The translations under genes and the position numbers were made by a program. A stretch of 64,000 nucleotides of DNA from Neospora caninum Liverpool. Its lineage: Eukaryota; Apicomplexa; Conoidasida; Eucoccidiorida; Sarcocystidae. The number at the start of each line of letters is the position of its first letter. Positions within the stretch are counted from its first letter, which is position 1. Location of the stretch: contig NC_018397.1 in the NCBI RefSeq assembly GCF_000208865.1, forward strand, positions 620,001 through 684,000. The letters are read 5' to 3'. Of the stretch, positions 33,305 through 44,385 are shown in pieces. The notes below the pieces were generated by a model, which saw nothing but the letters and a program-made list of their open reading frames with translations, was not told the origin of the DNA and made no database searches.

Positions 33305-34180
33305 GACCTATATCTGCTTAAGTTTTTGTAGCAATGAACCGGGGTCCTTGTCATAATCCGTCACTTCCGCCGCGTGCCGGGCCTGATAAGGTCCGGCGCT
33401 GCTCGATTCAGGAGAGTAGGCTCGGAGAAAGACCCCAATGCTAAACGTCTATCGTACTTAATTGTATTAATCTTCTTACAAGCGGTTTTCGCGTTGACGG
33501 AACTTTCACACCCAGATCCAACTCCAAACCAGTCAACCGGTTCGCCTTGTACGGTTCGTACCTACTTGACTCCTCAGTTTAAGTTAAGGAGTCCTTTGTT
33601 GCCAGCTTGTACCGTCGCCACCGCTGCGGTAAGTGGTCGGCACGGCAGAGGGCCTTCTTCTTCCCCTCGTTCCCTTATCCCAGAAAGCAGGGGCGACGTC
33701 TCGCCCTCGAAAGTGATGCCACTGATCTTCAAACGAATTTCGCCTTGAAAAAGGGCGTCCGATATGTCGCGTTACGTCAAAAAGATCTGAACACTGAGCG
33801 CCCTGATTGTACTGCCTACGAGAATGTGCATGGAAGTAGGGCACAGCCAGGTTCGGCCGTTGTCACGCTTTTCGTTTTTCCTGCACAGCGTAGGGGCTGC
33901 TTCCGGTGTATTCACAAGGGCCGACAGTCCCTTCACGAAAAGGCTAGTGTCCCTTGACTGGCATTGATACCGCCTGCAGAAATACGTGGCTGAGAGAGTG
34001 CACGAAGAATCCATTTCCTAACACGACCCAGTGATACAGACGCTACTGTGGAGGGAAGTGACAGGCCCCAGAAGGTTTTCTTGGTTTTCTTCAAAAACCT
34101 TTTCGACATTTCCCAGGGTTGCGGCCAACGCTATACAGTCGACGCGTATATGCGTCCGACACAGACTGGTTTACAGTTCT
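33305..34180. other. Short intergenic spacer
   Basis: About 0.9 kb between the 3' end of the hydrolase gene and the inferred start of the membrane-protein gene, both on the minus strand. It presumably contains the hydrolase 3' end and the membrane-protein promoter; no coding frame is supported. Confidence 0.5.
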
Positions 34181-36372
34181 TTACAAGTTGCTTACGTTAG
34201 TTGCACGCACATTTCGTGTAGCTTTCTTGACGAAATCCCAGATGATACGATTTGTCGTATACGGGTCTTCGAGCATGCAGTTGTGCCCCGTGCATGGAAC
34301 AACTTCTACCTCAACCGCTGGGCGAGTCGCCTTCCCCTTTTCAGTTGCATGAGGCTGTTGAGATGCACTGCCCTGCGTCGCGTCGTTGGGCCCCAAACTC
34401 TGTCCGCCTTTGGACGCATGTCTTGTTTCTTCTGGCGCATGCGCAACAGTTATCTCCGATAGCATTGTGTGATCCGCGCCAGAGTGAGGAATGGCGCCTT
34501 TGCTCGTTTCCGCATGTTTCTGTGCCCCGCGTATTTCTTCAGCGCCGTGGGTTCGCTGCTTCACATTTGCGCATGTGAGGCCAAGGAATTCTCTCTTCAG
34601 AACCATCGCGTTGTCCTTCATTGGGCACACAACATCTTCTTCTCCCGTCAGCAACAGAATCGAAGGCCGTTGAGTAGCTTCGTGATAGGCTCGAATACCT
34701 ACAGCGTGTCCACAAAGCCAAGCACGGGCATTGCCAGAGTAAGGAAAGGAGACACTCAGTGCCGAAGAGGGACCGAGAGGGGCCAGATTTGCCTTTCACA
34801 AATGTTTTTCAAACCGAATCTCTGAGACCAGCTCAGGAGCCTCGCTGCTCCCGTCACACACCTGACATCGGGAGTGAGGGCCTGCGCGTAGGGCGCTCGA
34901 CAATTGCCCGCGCCCCCAAAAAGATGGAAGGCTCCTACGCGAGAGAACTTAGTACAGGCGGAGAGTTTGTCGAGCGCCTGGATTCCTTCATCAGACGAAG
35001 ACCCAAAATGTGTCACAGTGTAAAGCCTGACTACCCCCTGACTCATCCCGCTTCGATCAGCGGCGAACCGGTTACAGTTTTCGCTATGCACTAGGCATTA
35101 CGCATCTCTCCTCTCTGGCCTTTGCGGTTCATCCTCACTACGCTACGTCCCTTTCCGTTGTGGAGCGACAAATGGGGAGTGGGGAACCTGGAGCTTTGTC
35201 GTTCTCTTCGAGTCTTTCACTACAAATCCGGGCCCTGACGCTGGCTCACCTTCCTCGATGAATTCACTAGGTCGGCTCGTTTGCAAGTCTCTAAGGATGG
35301 AGAGAATAACAGACATGGGATTGTTTCGCGTAACACTGTCTTCGGCGCGCACCAGCCGGGCGTTCTGTAGCAGCGTGGAGGGGTGAAAAAGTTGCCGTTG
35401 TACTTGACGTTTGATGAGGCCTCGGAGCAATTCAAGGATCACGGCAGGCATGCACGGCAGGAGATGCTGAACGCGCGTGTGAGGATACGCCGCCAGAGCT
35501 CCTATCAGAACGATGCCACTGACCTCAGCGCTCCTCCCCTCCTTTGCAAGGTCTGCAAACAGCGTCAGTGCATAGAGCGCTCCCAGAGAATGCCCTATCA
35601 GCACAGCACGCCGGCGGGGTTTGCTGACTTCTCGTACACCTGATTTGTCTTCTCCATGCGGTTCTCCGTCGTTCTTGCTTGCCAGTCGTCCATTCGGTTC
35701 CCCATGCCATCCGCCAGGTAAAGACGAGGATCTTGTACAATCTCCCGGTGTTTCAAGATGAAGTTCCGCGCCTGTCGGCCCCCGCTCCCTCTCCGGCGTA
35801 GCGTCGAGAACTTCTGCAGCTGCGCTTCCCGTGCTAACAGGGCTGCTTCGTTCTATGGTCCTTGTGTCACTCATCGCGTCAAAGATCGCCTTGACGATTT
35901 CCCTCGTTCTGTCCAGAGAGACCATGCCGCGGTCAAAGCCGCCCACTGGGCTCTCTCCATGACCAGGCAGATCGACTGCAATACAGCGACATCCTCTTTG
36001 CGCGAGGAAGTGAATTTGGTGGCGAAATTGCCCCGCACGTCCTCCGAGACCGTGGATGAAAAACACAGTCGTGCGAAGCCCCTCGTGGCCTGGAAGGGTT
36101 GATTCTGCGTCGCAGCGCTGGGGCTGGGCGGCGCCGGCACGCTGGAGGCGTGGCGGAGAGTGACAGCGAGGTTCACAGAGAGGTGGTGTCCCGCACGACG
36201 GTGTTTCGCAGAGCAAATCGCGAGGCGCTTGGGAGGGACTGAGCGACGCTACGGGTCCAGAGCCTTCGACTTCAACGATGCGGATAGGAACGCCGTGAAC
36301 CTGGCCGTACTGCAGACCCAAGGACTGTGCCTCCTCGTCGAGCTGGCGGGGACGGGATGTTGGAAGACACAT
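34181..36372 (-). CDS. Alpha/beta hydrolase (ABHD-like), 2 exons, 546 aa
   Basis: Serine hydrolase of the alpha/beta fold. Exons are 36372-35250 and 34698-34181, with a GTGAGC...TAG intron in phase 1. The oxyanion-loop HGLGG is at ~107-111, followed by AVDLPGHGES. The nucleophile elbow GHSLG places Ser262. The acid is Asp396 in LLLTGEEDVVCP and the base His513 in CTGHNCMLEDP, so the triad is complete. Between Asp and His lies a polar, Gln/His/Ser-rich insert of about 85-100 residues, longer than in typical family members. Another polar insert separates the cap from the elbow. Arrangement resembles ABHD8 and epoxide-hydrolase-like enzymes, but the substrate cannot be predicted. The start at 36372 (MCLPTSRP) has G at -3; the frame extends upstream without ATG through an AT microsatellite, and that extension was not accepted. 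Confidence 0.85.
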
Positions 36373-36530
36373 TTCCTCCACGCAGGCCAGACGCGGTGTG
36401 GGGGCACTTGGCAACGATACAGACCATTCGGGGATTTCAAAGGAGCAAAACTGGAGGACGGCCCAGACAATGGTACCGAAGACCCTCGGAGAAATCGCCT
36501 GTTTTTGAAGCCACACTGTGTACGCAACAG

Positions 36531-36555
36531 ATATATATATATATATATATATATA
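36531..36555. repeat. (AT)n microsatellite upstream of the hydrolase
   Basis: About twelve AT units, 159 bp upstream of the hydrolase start codon, hence in its leader or proximal promoter. In the hydrolase frame it would read as alternating Ile-Tyr, which is not credible as protein. Confidence 0.95.
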
Positions 36556-38370
36556 CGTTACCACCGCTTGACCGGCGAGGGCGGGTACAAATACTCGGAA
36601 TGTCTGTGTTTGCCCGAGCAAAGTTCGATTTGATTGCTCTGTGGCAGTCGTGTGAGTGCAATCGCCGCAAAATACAAATCAACTTCCCGAGTGTCGGAAG
36701 AATACAAAGGGGACTCCGTAGAAGAGCCGTTAGTGAGATTCCTCGAATTCCCCAGTGAAGCAGTGCACCCTGCTCCTTCACAAATCAAGGTCTAAGCAGG
36801 CGTTTCTTTTATGTGGTTCGTGCTCGCCGCTGGTCGGCAGCCGGGCCGTCACTGAAACGGAAAAGCCTGTCATCGCTTTTGCAGGATCAGAGGCACGGCA
36901 TCGGTTGTCTCTTTAACGTCCGCGATCCTCGCTCTGGAACCAATTGTTGGCTGTTTCCTCGCGGGAGATCGAGAGGCACGGGTGGGATATTGGGATTTTC
37001 CACAGACGGGCAAAGATTGGGTCTACCACGGGAACTGAACGGTTTGCTCGGACCGCTATCACATCTGGAAAGCACTACCTCCAATTATATGAGTGGAAGA
37101 GGACAGAACGTCTGTTGAGTACCGGATTCCCAGAAGACAGAAGAGGCACGGAAAGACCGGTGTCTCGGGGGGACCCGGTCAACGTAAGAAAAAGCGTACA
37201 CTGTATCCGTCCAGAGCGCCTCACCTTTATTGCCACCGAAAAAGTAGAGTACGGAAACAAAGGCAAAGTCGACAGCCCGCCGCGGGGCTCGAGCTCAAAA
37301 AGCTGTCATTCACCTGGTGATAAAGCAACGTTAAAAGAGTAGTCCACCCGACGCAAAATAAAGGAGACAGGCCGTCTATACGCGTGGTGTCTCGAGGCGA
37401 GGCCTCGCCCGTCCCCCGCATGCACAGTGCAGCTGTCTCCGTCTGTCCTCTCGAGCTTGTACATACATCGACCGCGCCGCTGCTCACGAGTTGGTAGTGG
37501 TTGGGTGCCTTTGACATGTGTTGCTACATAAAGTGATTACATAGTGTCCTGTCCCCCGATCGTCATCGATGTGACGTTCTTGGTGAGTACATTGAGTGCC
37601 GAAAGAGGTCCGGAAGCTGCTGGCTTTCGCTCCTGGACAAAAAAGCGGGGATACCAACGGACTGAGTTTTTTTAGACGAGCCGGATCGAGCCGGATGAGC
37701 CTAAATATGACACACCATGGAAACTGGCAGAAAAGCAAGCTGGGGAAGTTGGCCTTTTGCCTGCGTCGTGGCCCCAGAGGACGAGCGCGGGTTTCAAACT
37801 GCCGACGACGCAGGGCCGTCAGCTACACACAGGACTGACAGTGTGGACGTGTTGGAGGTGTTGACGCCAAACATACTCAGCTGTATGCTTCTATTGGCAC
37901 GTTTGAAAATAAGCCGTAGAGTAGGTTGGTAGGATTTGTATTTCGTGTCTGTACCATGCAAAACGGTAATTCACCGCTGGCCCCCTGCTGTCCCGGTATT
38001 GATCACCTCTCTGCCGTAGCGTCTTTGAGCCTGCCGTGTCCCGTGTGTGTAAAGGAATAAACACATTAAGATCTTTCAGTTTTATTGGTGAAACTCTGCA
38101 TGTGATTTCGGGAGCATCAAGAGCTTAACGCAGTTATCCAGAAATATTTGAAGTGTGGTGCCACTAACAAAACGTACGCCATACAACCACTTTTTGTGCG
38201 CCCGCGTCAGGCACGTTAGAGGAAGACAGACTTCCCGAGAAAACGACATTAAACACTACAGCATTGTTTTCACTCTGTCGCACAGGCTCTCCATTTACGA
38301 ACTGACGACAATTCCCCCCGAACCCGCATCAACCTTTTGCGTACGGTCAACGTCGGTACAGTTCGGTGCT

Positions 38371-38400
38371 ATGCGGGGTAAGGCAATGCGGGGTAAGGCA
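38371..38400. repeat. 15-bp tandem duplication
   Basis: Two perfect copies of ATGCGGGGTAAGGCA in direct contact. Confidence 0.9.
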
Positions 38401-39479
38401 GGCTGACAACACACTGTCACCAGAGTGGGGCCGGGCTGATCCCAGGGTTCTCTCAGACTGCCTTTTTTAAAACTTTGTATTCTTGCCATTGGTGTAAGTC
38501 GCCTCTAGTAGGAAGCGTAAAGTGTGGGTCCTCTCCAAACCTGGGCGTCCGGTAGGACGCGCAAAATATATTCGTTGCTTCAGAGACGTATCGTTCACTC
38601 GTTTCACCATACGAAGACGTCAAAACACGGGGGGTGTGACCAGTTTCCACGGTAATGTGATAGCCTGATCTCTCGCCATCTCCGTTTCTAACGAGTACCG
38701 AAGACGGTTTACCCTCTCGACGTATCCACCGGTCCGCTGTGACCACTTCTGCTTGCACAGTGACGCTAATCGACTTTGCTGCAATGTCGACAACCACGCA
38801 TGTAAAGTACTTCGGACGAGTGTCTCGTTTTTTACTTTGTTGTGTGCCGCCTTCGAGCTGCCGAGCTAGCGGGCATTTTCTATTTTTTTCAAATCTGGTT
38901 CCTGTTTTTCGTTGTTTTTTTCGGCACCATTTGAGTCAACCGTGTAGATTTGACATCCCGAGTACGGATGCCTTAACCGAGTTTTTTTCAAAGATGGAAA
39001 ACTTACTTCTACTGGAAACCACAAAAAGCTCGTCTCCTGCGCTGAGGCGCGTCACCGTTTTCGCATGAACAACCGAAATTCGGTTCTCTTCCACTAAAAT
39101 TGTGGTCCATCACCTTATGTTGACACCTGACCTTTTTTTCGTAATGGCGTTTCCTCTTGCGTTCTTTTTTGCCATCAATGATTTTTATGGTACGTAATGG
39201 ACGGAAGCATCGCTGGTCCTGTTTTTTCGCAGAAAAAACGAATCTTGTCTTACAACTCCCTGGTTTTTCACTGGGTGTAAGTCTCGCATATCTGTGTGTA
39301 TGAAGAAAGAACCTCGTCACTGAAAAGTTTTTTTCGCCCCCGAATTGGCAGTTTTCCTCTCTTCTAATGCTGCGCTTCTATGTTCGGCATATTGTGGACC
39401 CTCACGCCTCTCGCGAGGATTGTTCAAAAAAGAAGGCACACGGATAGTGACAGACAACGCGTTCCCTTTTTGTGCTGTT

Positions 39480-41963
39480 ATGGCGGGTTCTGCACGCGGT
39501 GGAGCTTCTCTTCCTACTAGCGCAGCTTCGTTTTTGCCATCTACGACACCTCTCTCTCCTGACACTGTAGGGGCCTCTGTCGGCTCGATTCCAGGTCTTC
39601 CGAGGGATATATCGGAGACGAGAGTTAGGGGTTTGGAAGACAGATCCGGTGTCCTGCCGCAAACTCTTAATGCGCGAGGAGGGCGGCTGATTTCGGCTCG
39701 CGAGCCCTGCGTACCTAGTTGCGCTTCTGTAAACTATCCACAAAGAGAAGGCTCTACCTCGGGTTTCTCGATGGCCGCCTTTGGCCGGCATGACCCTTTG
39801 TCCTCGACTTCGGGTCACATGCAGAGTGGGCCACTCTCGTCTTCTTCTGGAGGGGTTCATCCCCCACGCAATAGAACTGGCGACCCTGACTGTGCAGCAT
39901 CGCGTCCGAAAGCGGTAGACAAGTCATCAAGTTTCGAGATTCCCGATCTGAACAAGGAGCGAGAAGATAACGTTCACGTCCGCTCCCATGGAACCGGGAG
40001 GGCCAGAGGAGCTCCAACACCTTCCCCTTACCACGTGGCTCTTCCTGAATCTTCGTCTTCTTGTAGACAGGGGCGGGGAGGTAGCTTTGACTCTCGCAGT
40101 ACGACCGCGTCCCCTGATTTCCCCCCAACATCAACAGGGACACAACCTCCTCGTCAGGGACGCCCGAGCGATGTGAAGTCGTACAATGCAGCGGAGTGTG
40201 CGGTTCTGCCCAGTGCTCACCAGTCTTTCGCGGTGCCTGTTGCCTCCGTATCGGGCCTCACTGAGTCTTCTATCGCAGATCTCTCTGACAGATTCAGTTC
40301 CTCTCGGAATCTCTGCGCAAGTGTAGGTTCAACTGTGGCAACAGTACCCCCAGACCAAACGCGAACCGTACTCACTTCCTCACACAAGACGAGTTGCCGT
40401 CCTTCTTCCTCGCACGACGTTTTCCACTCACCAAAAGCGGAAACTTTGTCATTGCCAGCGCCGTCGCCGGGCACGTGCCCTCTAAACGTTCTTCCAAACG
40501 GGAAGAGTCCAGTGGAGGGGGGTGGTGCAGAACAGACGGCTCGGGTGGAAGGAATGGAAGAGGAAGACGACGATCTTCTCGGGGATTCCTTTGTCGTTGT
40601 AGAAGCTGTAGAAGGTCGAGAGGAGGTTCCTGGGTGTGCTTTTTCTCCCCCTCCGCTGCGTTTCCCTAGTCACTGTTTTTCCGCGGATGGCTTATGGGAC
40701 TCGGAAGGCCCTCACGGAGATTTCGCCGTGTCTGTCTCCGATCCGGAGACACGCTCTACGGGACCTTTAGGGAGGTTTACGCTCTATCTTGTTAGTGGTC
40801 GGACGGTCGCTGGAGCGCCTTTCGCATGCAGGAAACGGTACAGCGACTTTGAGTGGCTTCGAATGCAGCTCGTTCAGGCTTTTCCGGGTGTATTCGTGCC
40901 CCCCATTCCCCGGAAACAGAAGCTCGGAAGATTTGATAGTTCATTTGTGGAGAGCCGTCGTCAGGGTCTCCAGGAGTTTCTCCAGAGGCTTTTCCGACGT
41001 CGACACTTGGCAAAGTGCTCCGTCTTCGTTGGATGGTTGACACGGAGTCCAGAGGGAGGAATGGACCAATTTAAGAAGGAGGTTGCTGCTCGCCCTTTGG
41101 TGGAACAGCTTGGGGAATTTCAAGAGATCTTCCGTGCACAACTGGACGGAGCCAGCGGCCGAGGCACACGCGCTGAAAGCGACCGTTTCATTGTGTTCAA
41201 GCAGTTTTTGGGGAAACAACTAACCACTCTGGAAGAACTGCATCGTCATTTCAGTCGACTCGCTTCTCTCAGTCGTTCGCAGTTTGGTTGTGTATCTGCC
41301 TTGCAGACTTTACTGAGAGACGTATGCTCCGCCGAAGAAAATCTCGTGAGACAGATTCCGGATCTACCGATTCCAGCTGTGCGCTGCGAACTTGCCTCTC
41401 TCGTCTCTCTGCAGAGGGCGTGCTTAGTCGCATCGCCTGCACACAACTACGACGTCATGCAGCAGGTCGTGGCAAAGGAGTTTGACGATACAGAGTGCAT
41501 GCTGGAAGCCGTTTCCGGGCTCGAGCGCTTAGTGCAGCTCAAACATCAGGCGCAAGCGCAGATTGGGCGCGAGGAAAACTCGCTTCGACACGTTCTGAGA
41601 AGCACTCGGGGGAGTTGGCTTCAGACCTTTGTGCATCGGAAGGACAAAGACGCACAAATCGCAGAAATCCGCGCTTCTATTGAGGCTCTCAAGCTTCAGG
41701 TCCAAATTCTGGAACAATGGGCGGAAGCTTCACGAGCCGTTTGGGTAACGGTGGAGATGCCCAAGCTGGTCACAGCGAAAAGCATTGCCTTCACTCGGGC
41801 AGCGCACGCATTCATCGATCGGCAGCAGCAGCAGTTTCTGCAGGAAGCTCGCATCTGGCAAGCTTACGGGCTCCGCACTGGCGCCTCGGCTGAGGCACTT
41901 TCGAGCCAGCCTACGGCACAGGCGAGAAGCCCCAGTGGACCGGACAGTGCGCGAAAACACTAG
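39480..41963 (+). CDS. PX-domain sorting nexin, single exon, 827 aa
   Basis: Peripheral membrane protein expected to bind PI3P on endosomes and shape tubules for cargo sorting. Starts at ATG 39480 (MAGSARGG, G at -3 and +4); the frame is open upstream but has no ATG. Residues 1-~410 are Ser/Pro/Gly-rich and probably disordered. The PX domain follows at ~412-530: DFAVSVSDPET opening, the lipid-binding KRYSDFEWLRMQL, PPIPRK proline loop, and RFDSSFVESRRQGLQEFLQRL helices. Residues ~535-800 are long amphipathic helices (KQFLGKQLTTLEELHRHFSRL; QQFLQEARIWQAYG) consistent with a BAR-type dimer. Overall layout matches SNX1/2/4/Vps5-like nexins. The 410-residue N-terminal extension is much longer than in most of them. 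Confidence 0.88.
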   Translation: MAGSARGGASLPTSAASFLPSTTPLSPDTVGASVGSIPGLPRDISETRVRGLEDRSGVLPQTLNARGGRLISAREPCVPSCASVNYPQREGSTSGFSMAAFGRHDPLSSTSGHMQSGPLSSSSGGVHPPRNRTGDPDCAASRPKAVDKSSSFEIPDLNKEREDNVHVRSHGTGRARGAPTPSPYHVALPESSSSCRQGRGGSFDSRSTTASPDFPPTSTGTQPPRQGRPSDVKSYNAAECAVLPSAHQSFAVPVASVSGLTESSIADLSDRFSSSRNLCASVGSTVATVPPDQTRTVLTSSHKTSCRPSSSHDVFHSPKAETLSLPAPSPGTCPLNVLPNGKSPVEGGGAEQTARVEGMEEEDDDLLGDSFVVVEAVEGREEVPGCAFSPPPLRFPSHCFSADGLWDSEGPHGDFAVSVSDPETRSTGPLGRFTLYLVSGRTVAGAPFACRKRYSDFEWLRMQLVQAFPGVFVPPIPRKQKLGRFDSSFVESRRQGLQEFLQRLFRRRHLAKCSVFVGWLTRSPEGGMDQFKKEVAARPLVEQLGEFQEIFRAQLDGASGRGTRAESDRFIVFKQFLGKQLTTLEELHRHFSRLASLSRSQFGCVSALQTLLRDVCSAEENLVRQIPDLPIPAVRCELASLVSLQRACLVASPAHNYDVMQQVVAKEFDDTECMLEAVSGLERLVQLKHQAQAQIGREENSLRHVLRSTRGSWLQTFVHRKDKDAQIAEIRASIEALKLQVQILEQWAEASRAVWVTVEMPKLVTAKSIAFTRAAHAFIDRQQQQFLQEARIWQAYGLRTGASAEALSSQPTAQARSPSGPDSARKH

Positions 41964-44385
41964 AGGGGAGAACCGCCCTGAGGAAGTGTCGCCATTTTAA
42001 AATAAACATGTATCCCAACCGATACGCAAGTGGTGATTCAGCAATGCTATCCGAGTTTCACTGCATTAAATTCACGGATTTTGACAGAGGATCTAGTCGC
42101 ACACGGCTAGGCCATGTCATAGTTAGGAAGCTGCCCTTTGGCTTTTCCTACCAATTTCCGTATGTGTAGGGAAGAGACTTCATGCGTTAGTATTCCTGAG
42201 ATCCACTGACGAGGGGGGCGGGCGTTCATTTTTCCGGGCAATGTCTCAACTTCTGTCTTGAAAAAACATGGGTTCACATGAAGGGAACCTATGACGCATG
42301 CTGATGGGGGGACGGGAAAGATGGAGCGTAATCGGAATCGCAAGTGAGGCTTGTAGTATGGTCGCATTTCTTTGACCAAATTTTTTACTGAATTCAGGGG
42401 ACCCTTTGTTTTTTGGCGTCAATGCCTTTAGTAGGAAAACTCGTCTGCGGCGACTTTTCTGCAGTCGATGTATGAAATCGTTTGTTTTCTGTGCACCCCC
42501 TGGTCACAGATAGAGCAACGAGGGATAGCAACGTAATTAAACAAGCAAAATCGGGAGGATGCATTTGCCGCTGGTACACTACATTCTCGAGGAGTTGAGT
42601 GCCGGTTAACCAAAACAGCCGGGAGATGTTTGGAGCATATGTTCAGTCGCCATACCCCACAGACCATTCAGTAACTAACTTTAGTCTTGCAAAAGTGCCC
42701 GGCAAGCTGGTGTATGCCTAAGCGTCGGTGGACCTCCGTAGCTGATCTTTTGGGCGCCTGGATCCCCGAAAAAAGTATTCCACTCTGCCGGTGATGCGGA
42801 GTGGAAGATATGGGGTAACGACGATCAAATTAGACCAATGAGAAATCTGAAGTTTAGCTCTGTTTCTGTGGACGTTCACTGAGTATCAATTAGCTATAAC
42901 TCATTTCCCTGACAAAGTACGGTGCGGAGTGCCGCCCCAGACGCCCAATGATGGGTGTCATCCTAAGTTTTTGTCTCACGCAACAGAAAATCGCTATTCA
43001 ATAAAACGCCCGCAGCTGCCATTTCACCCCGCTTTATCAAGCGTCTATCTGCGGCGCTGATTTGGGCGCGGTTTGCTGAATACCGCTTTTCTCGAAATAC
43101 TAGCGGGATGCTCCCGTGCGGCGCATCAGAAGGGAACTCAAAAATATTCATGCTCCATACGCCACAAGCGAGGGGGGTTTGTCCAATTTAAGCGATGCTC
43201 TCGGGAATGACAACTGGTTCGACACACTGGCAGGTTACCTGAAAGAGGGAAGAAAAATCGTTTAGCAAGAAACAGACTGCACTAGTAGTATCTTCCCCAC
43301 TAGCGTAGTTTTCATCGGGGGCTGACAAAAACTGAGAGAGGGGCTACCTCCTGAAGTGTGTCACTACACATCGAGGACGACAGCCTCCGCAAGACAGCCA
43401 CATATCATCGAAAATTGCTGTATTTGGCCTTTTATTTTAACTAATCCTAAAGGTGAGCGTCGTCGCTTGACATTCGTGAGAGGGATCGCCCTCTCACCTA
43501 TTAATATCGAGGCGAGTCTCAGTCGCCAGAAAGGCAAGTCTCCAGGGTGGCTCACGGCCGCGGGCCGGTACGGTATTGGCACTCCCTTATTCTAGGTTTA
43601 AAATTGATGCAGTACCTGAAAACACAGTCGTCATACTCTGTGCAGTTCGACAATGCACTCAGAGGGTCTTGGCTGGATTTGCGAGCACTCGTGTCCTTGT
43701 CCTGAAAACGTGAGGCACCCGAAGAGACGATAGGCAGGAGGTGTCTTAACCCCCAGGGCGGCTCGCCGATTGGCATGCGCGTTCGAAAGTGTCGAGGGTC
43801 TCGTGTCTGCGAAGTCGCCCCTCCCCTAAGCAATAAACGGTCTGGTTTTGGGGGGCGTAAAGAGGAGCACAGTAGTAGGATTTTTACTCCGTCATGTTAT
43901 TTCCCCTGTCTCCTCACCTGTTCCACACCGTAGACCCACTTCTTTTCCACAAGGGAAGAACTCGCCGTCGATAGGCGGCAGTCGCTCTTCACGGTGTACG
44001 TACACTTGCTCCTTGGGTCTAGGCGGCTGTGACCTCAACCACCTGAAAGGAAAGGTTCATTACTCGATTTCCTCGTTTGCTGAAGACGCCGCATCCTTGC
44101 CCGATTTTTTCCCTGCAACATCGGTGGACTTTTTGTTCGCTGTCTCTATTCGTTTATTTCGTCCTTCCCTAAATTTCACCCCCCTTTTTTCTTGCGTGTG
44201 CCTCCGCCGCGAAGCTGTCGAGGGCTGCGCCAGCTGCAGCCGCAAGAACACATCCGGTGTCTCGGCCAATTTCTTGCCCACTGCTGCTTTATCTCTCGTC
44301 CTGGCTGAAACGAAGTAGCTTTTACGCCGTTTACGCACGTTTCCATGTTTGCTAAACCTTTGTCGCTTTGTTAGTTCCTCTGTGT
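41964..44385. other. Intergenic, nothing assigned
   Basis: About 2.4 kb between two plus-strand genes. Coding signal is absent. The final ~500 bases are pyrimidine-rich, consistent with the leader of the downstream gene. Confidence 0.5.

Larger units (their letters stand above)
36373..39479. other. Divergent intergenic region between hydrolase and sorting nexin
   Basis: About 3.1 kb between divergent start codons, so it should contain two promoters. It holds an AT microsatellite (36531-36555) and a 15-bp tandem duplication (38371-38400). The last ~600 bases before the sorting nexin are T-rich, as often seen in leaders of this group. No coding frame is supported. Confidence 0.5.

Noticed and set aside
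36373..36621. Upstream extension of the hydrolase frame containing Ile-Tyr repeats
   Set aside because: It has no ATG and reads through the AT microsatellite; the MCLPTSRP start gives a normal protein.
44060..44338. Minus-strand Lys/Arg-rich frame preceded by an acceptor-like TTTCAG
   Set aside because: It is the reverse of a T/C-rich leader of the plus-strand gene and has no partner exons or ATG.
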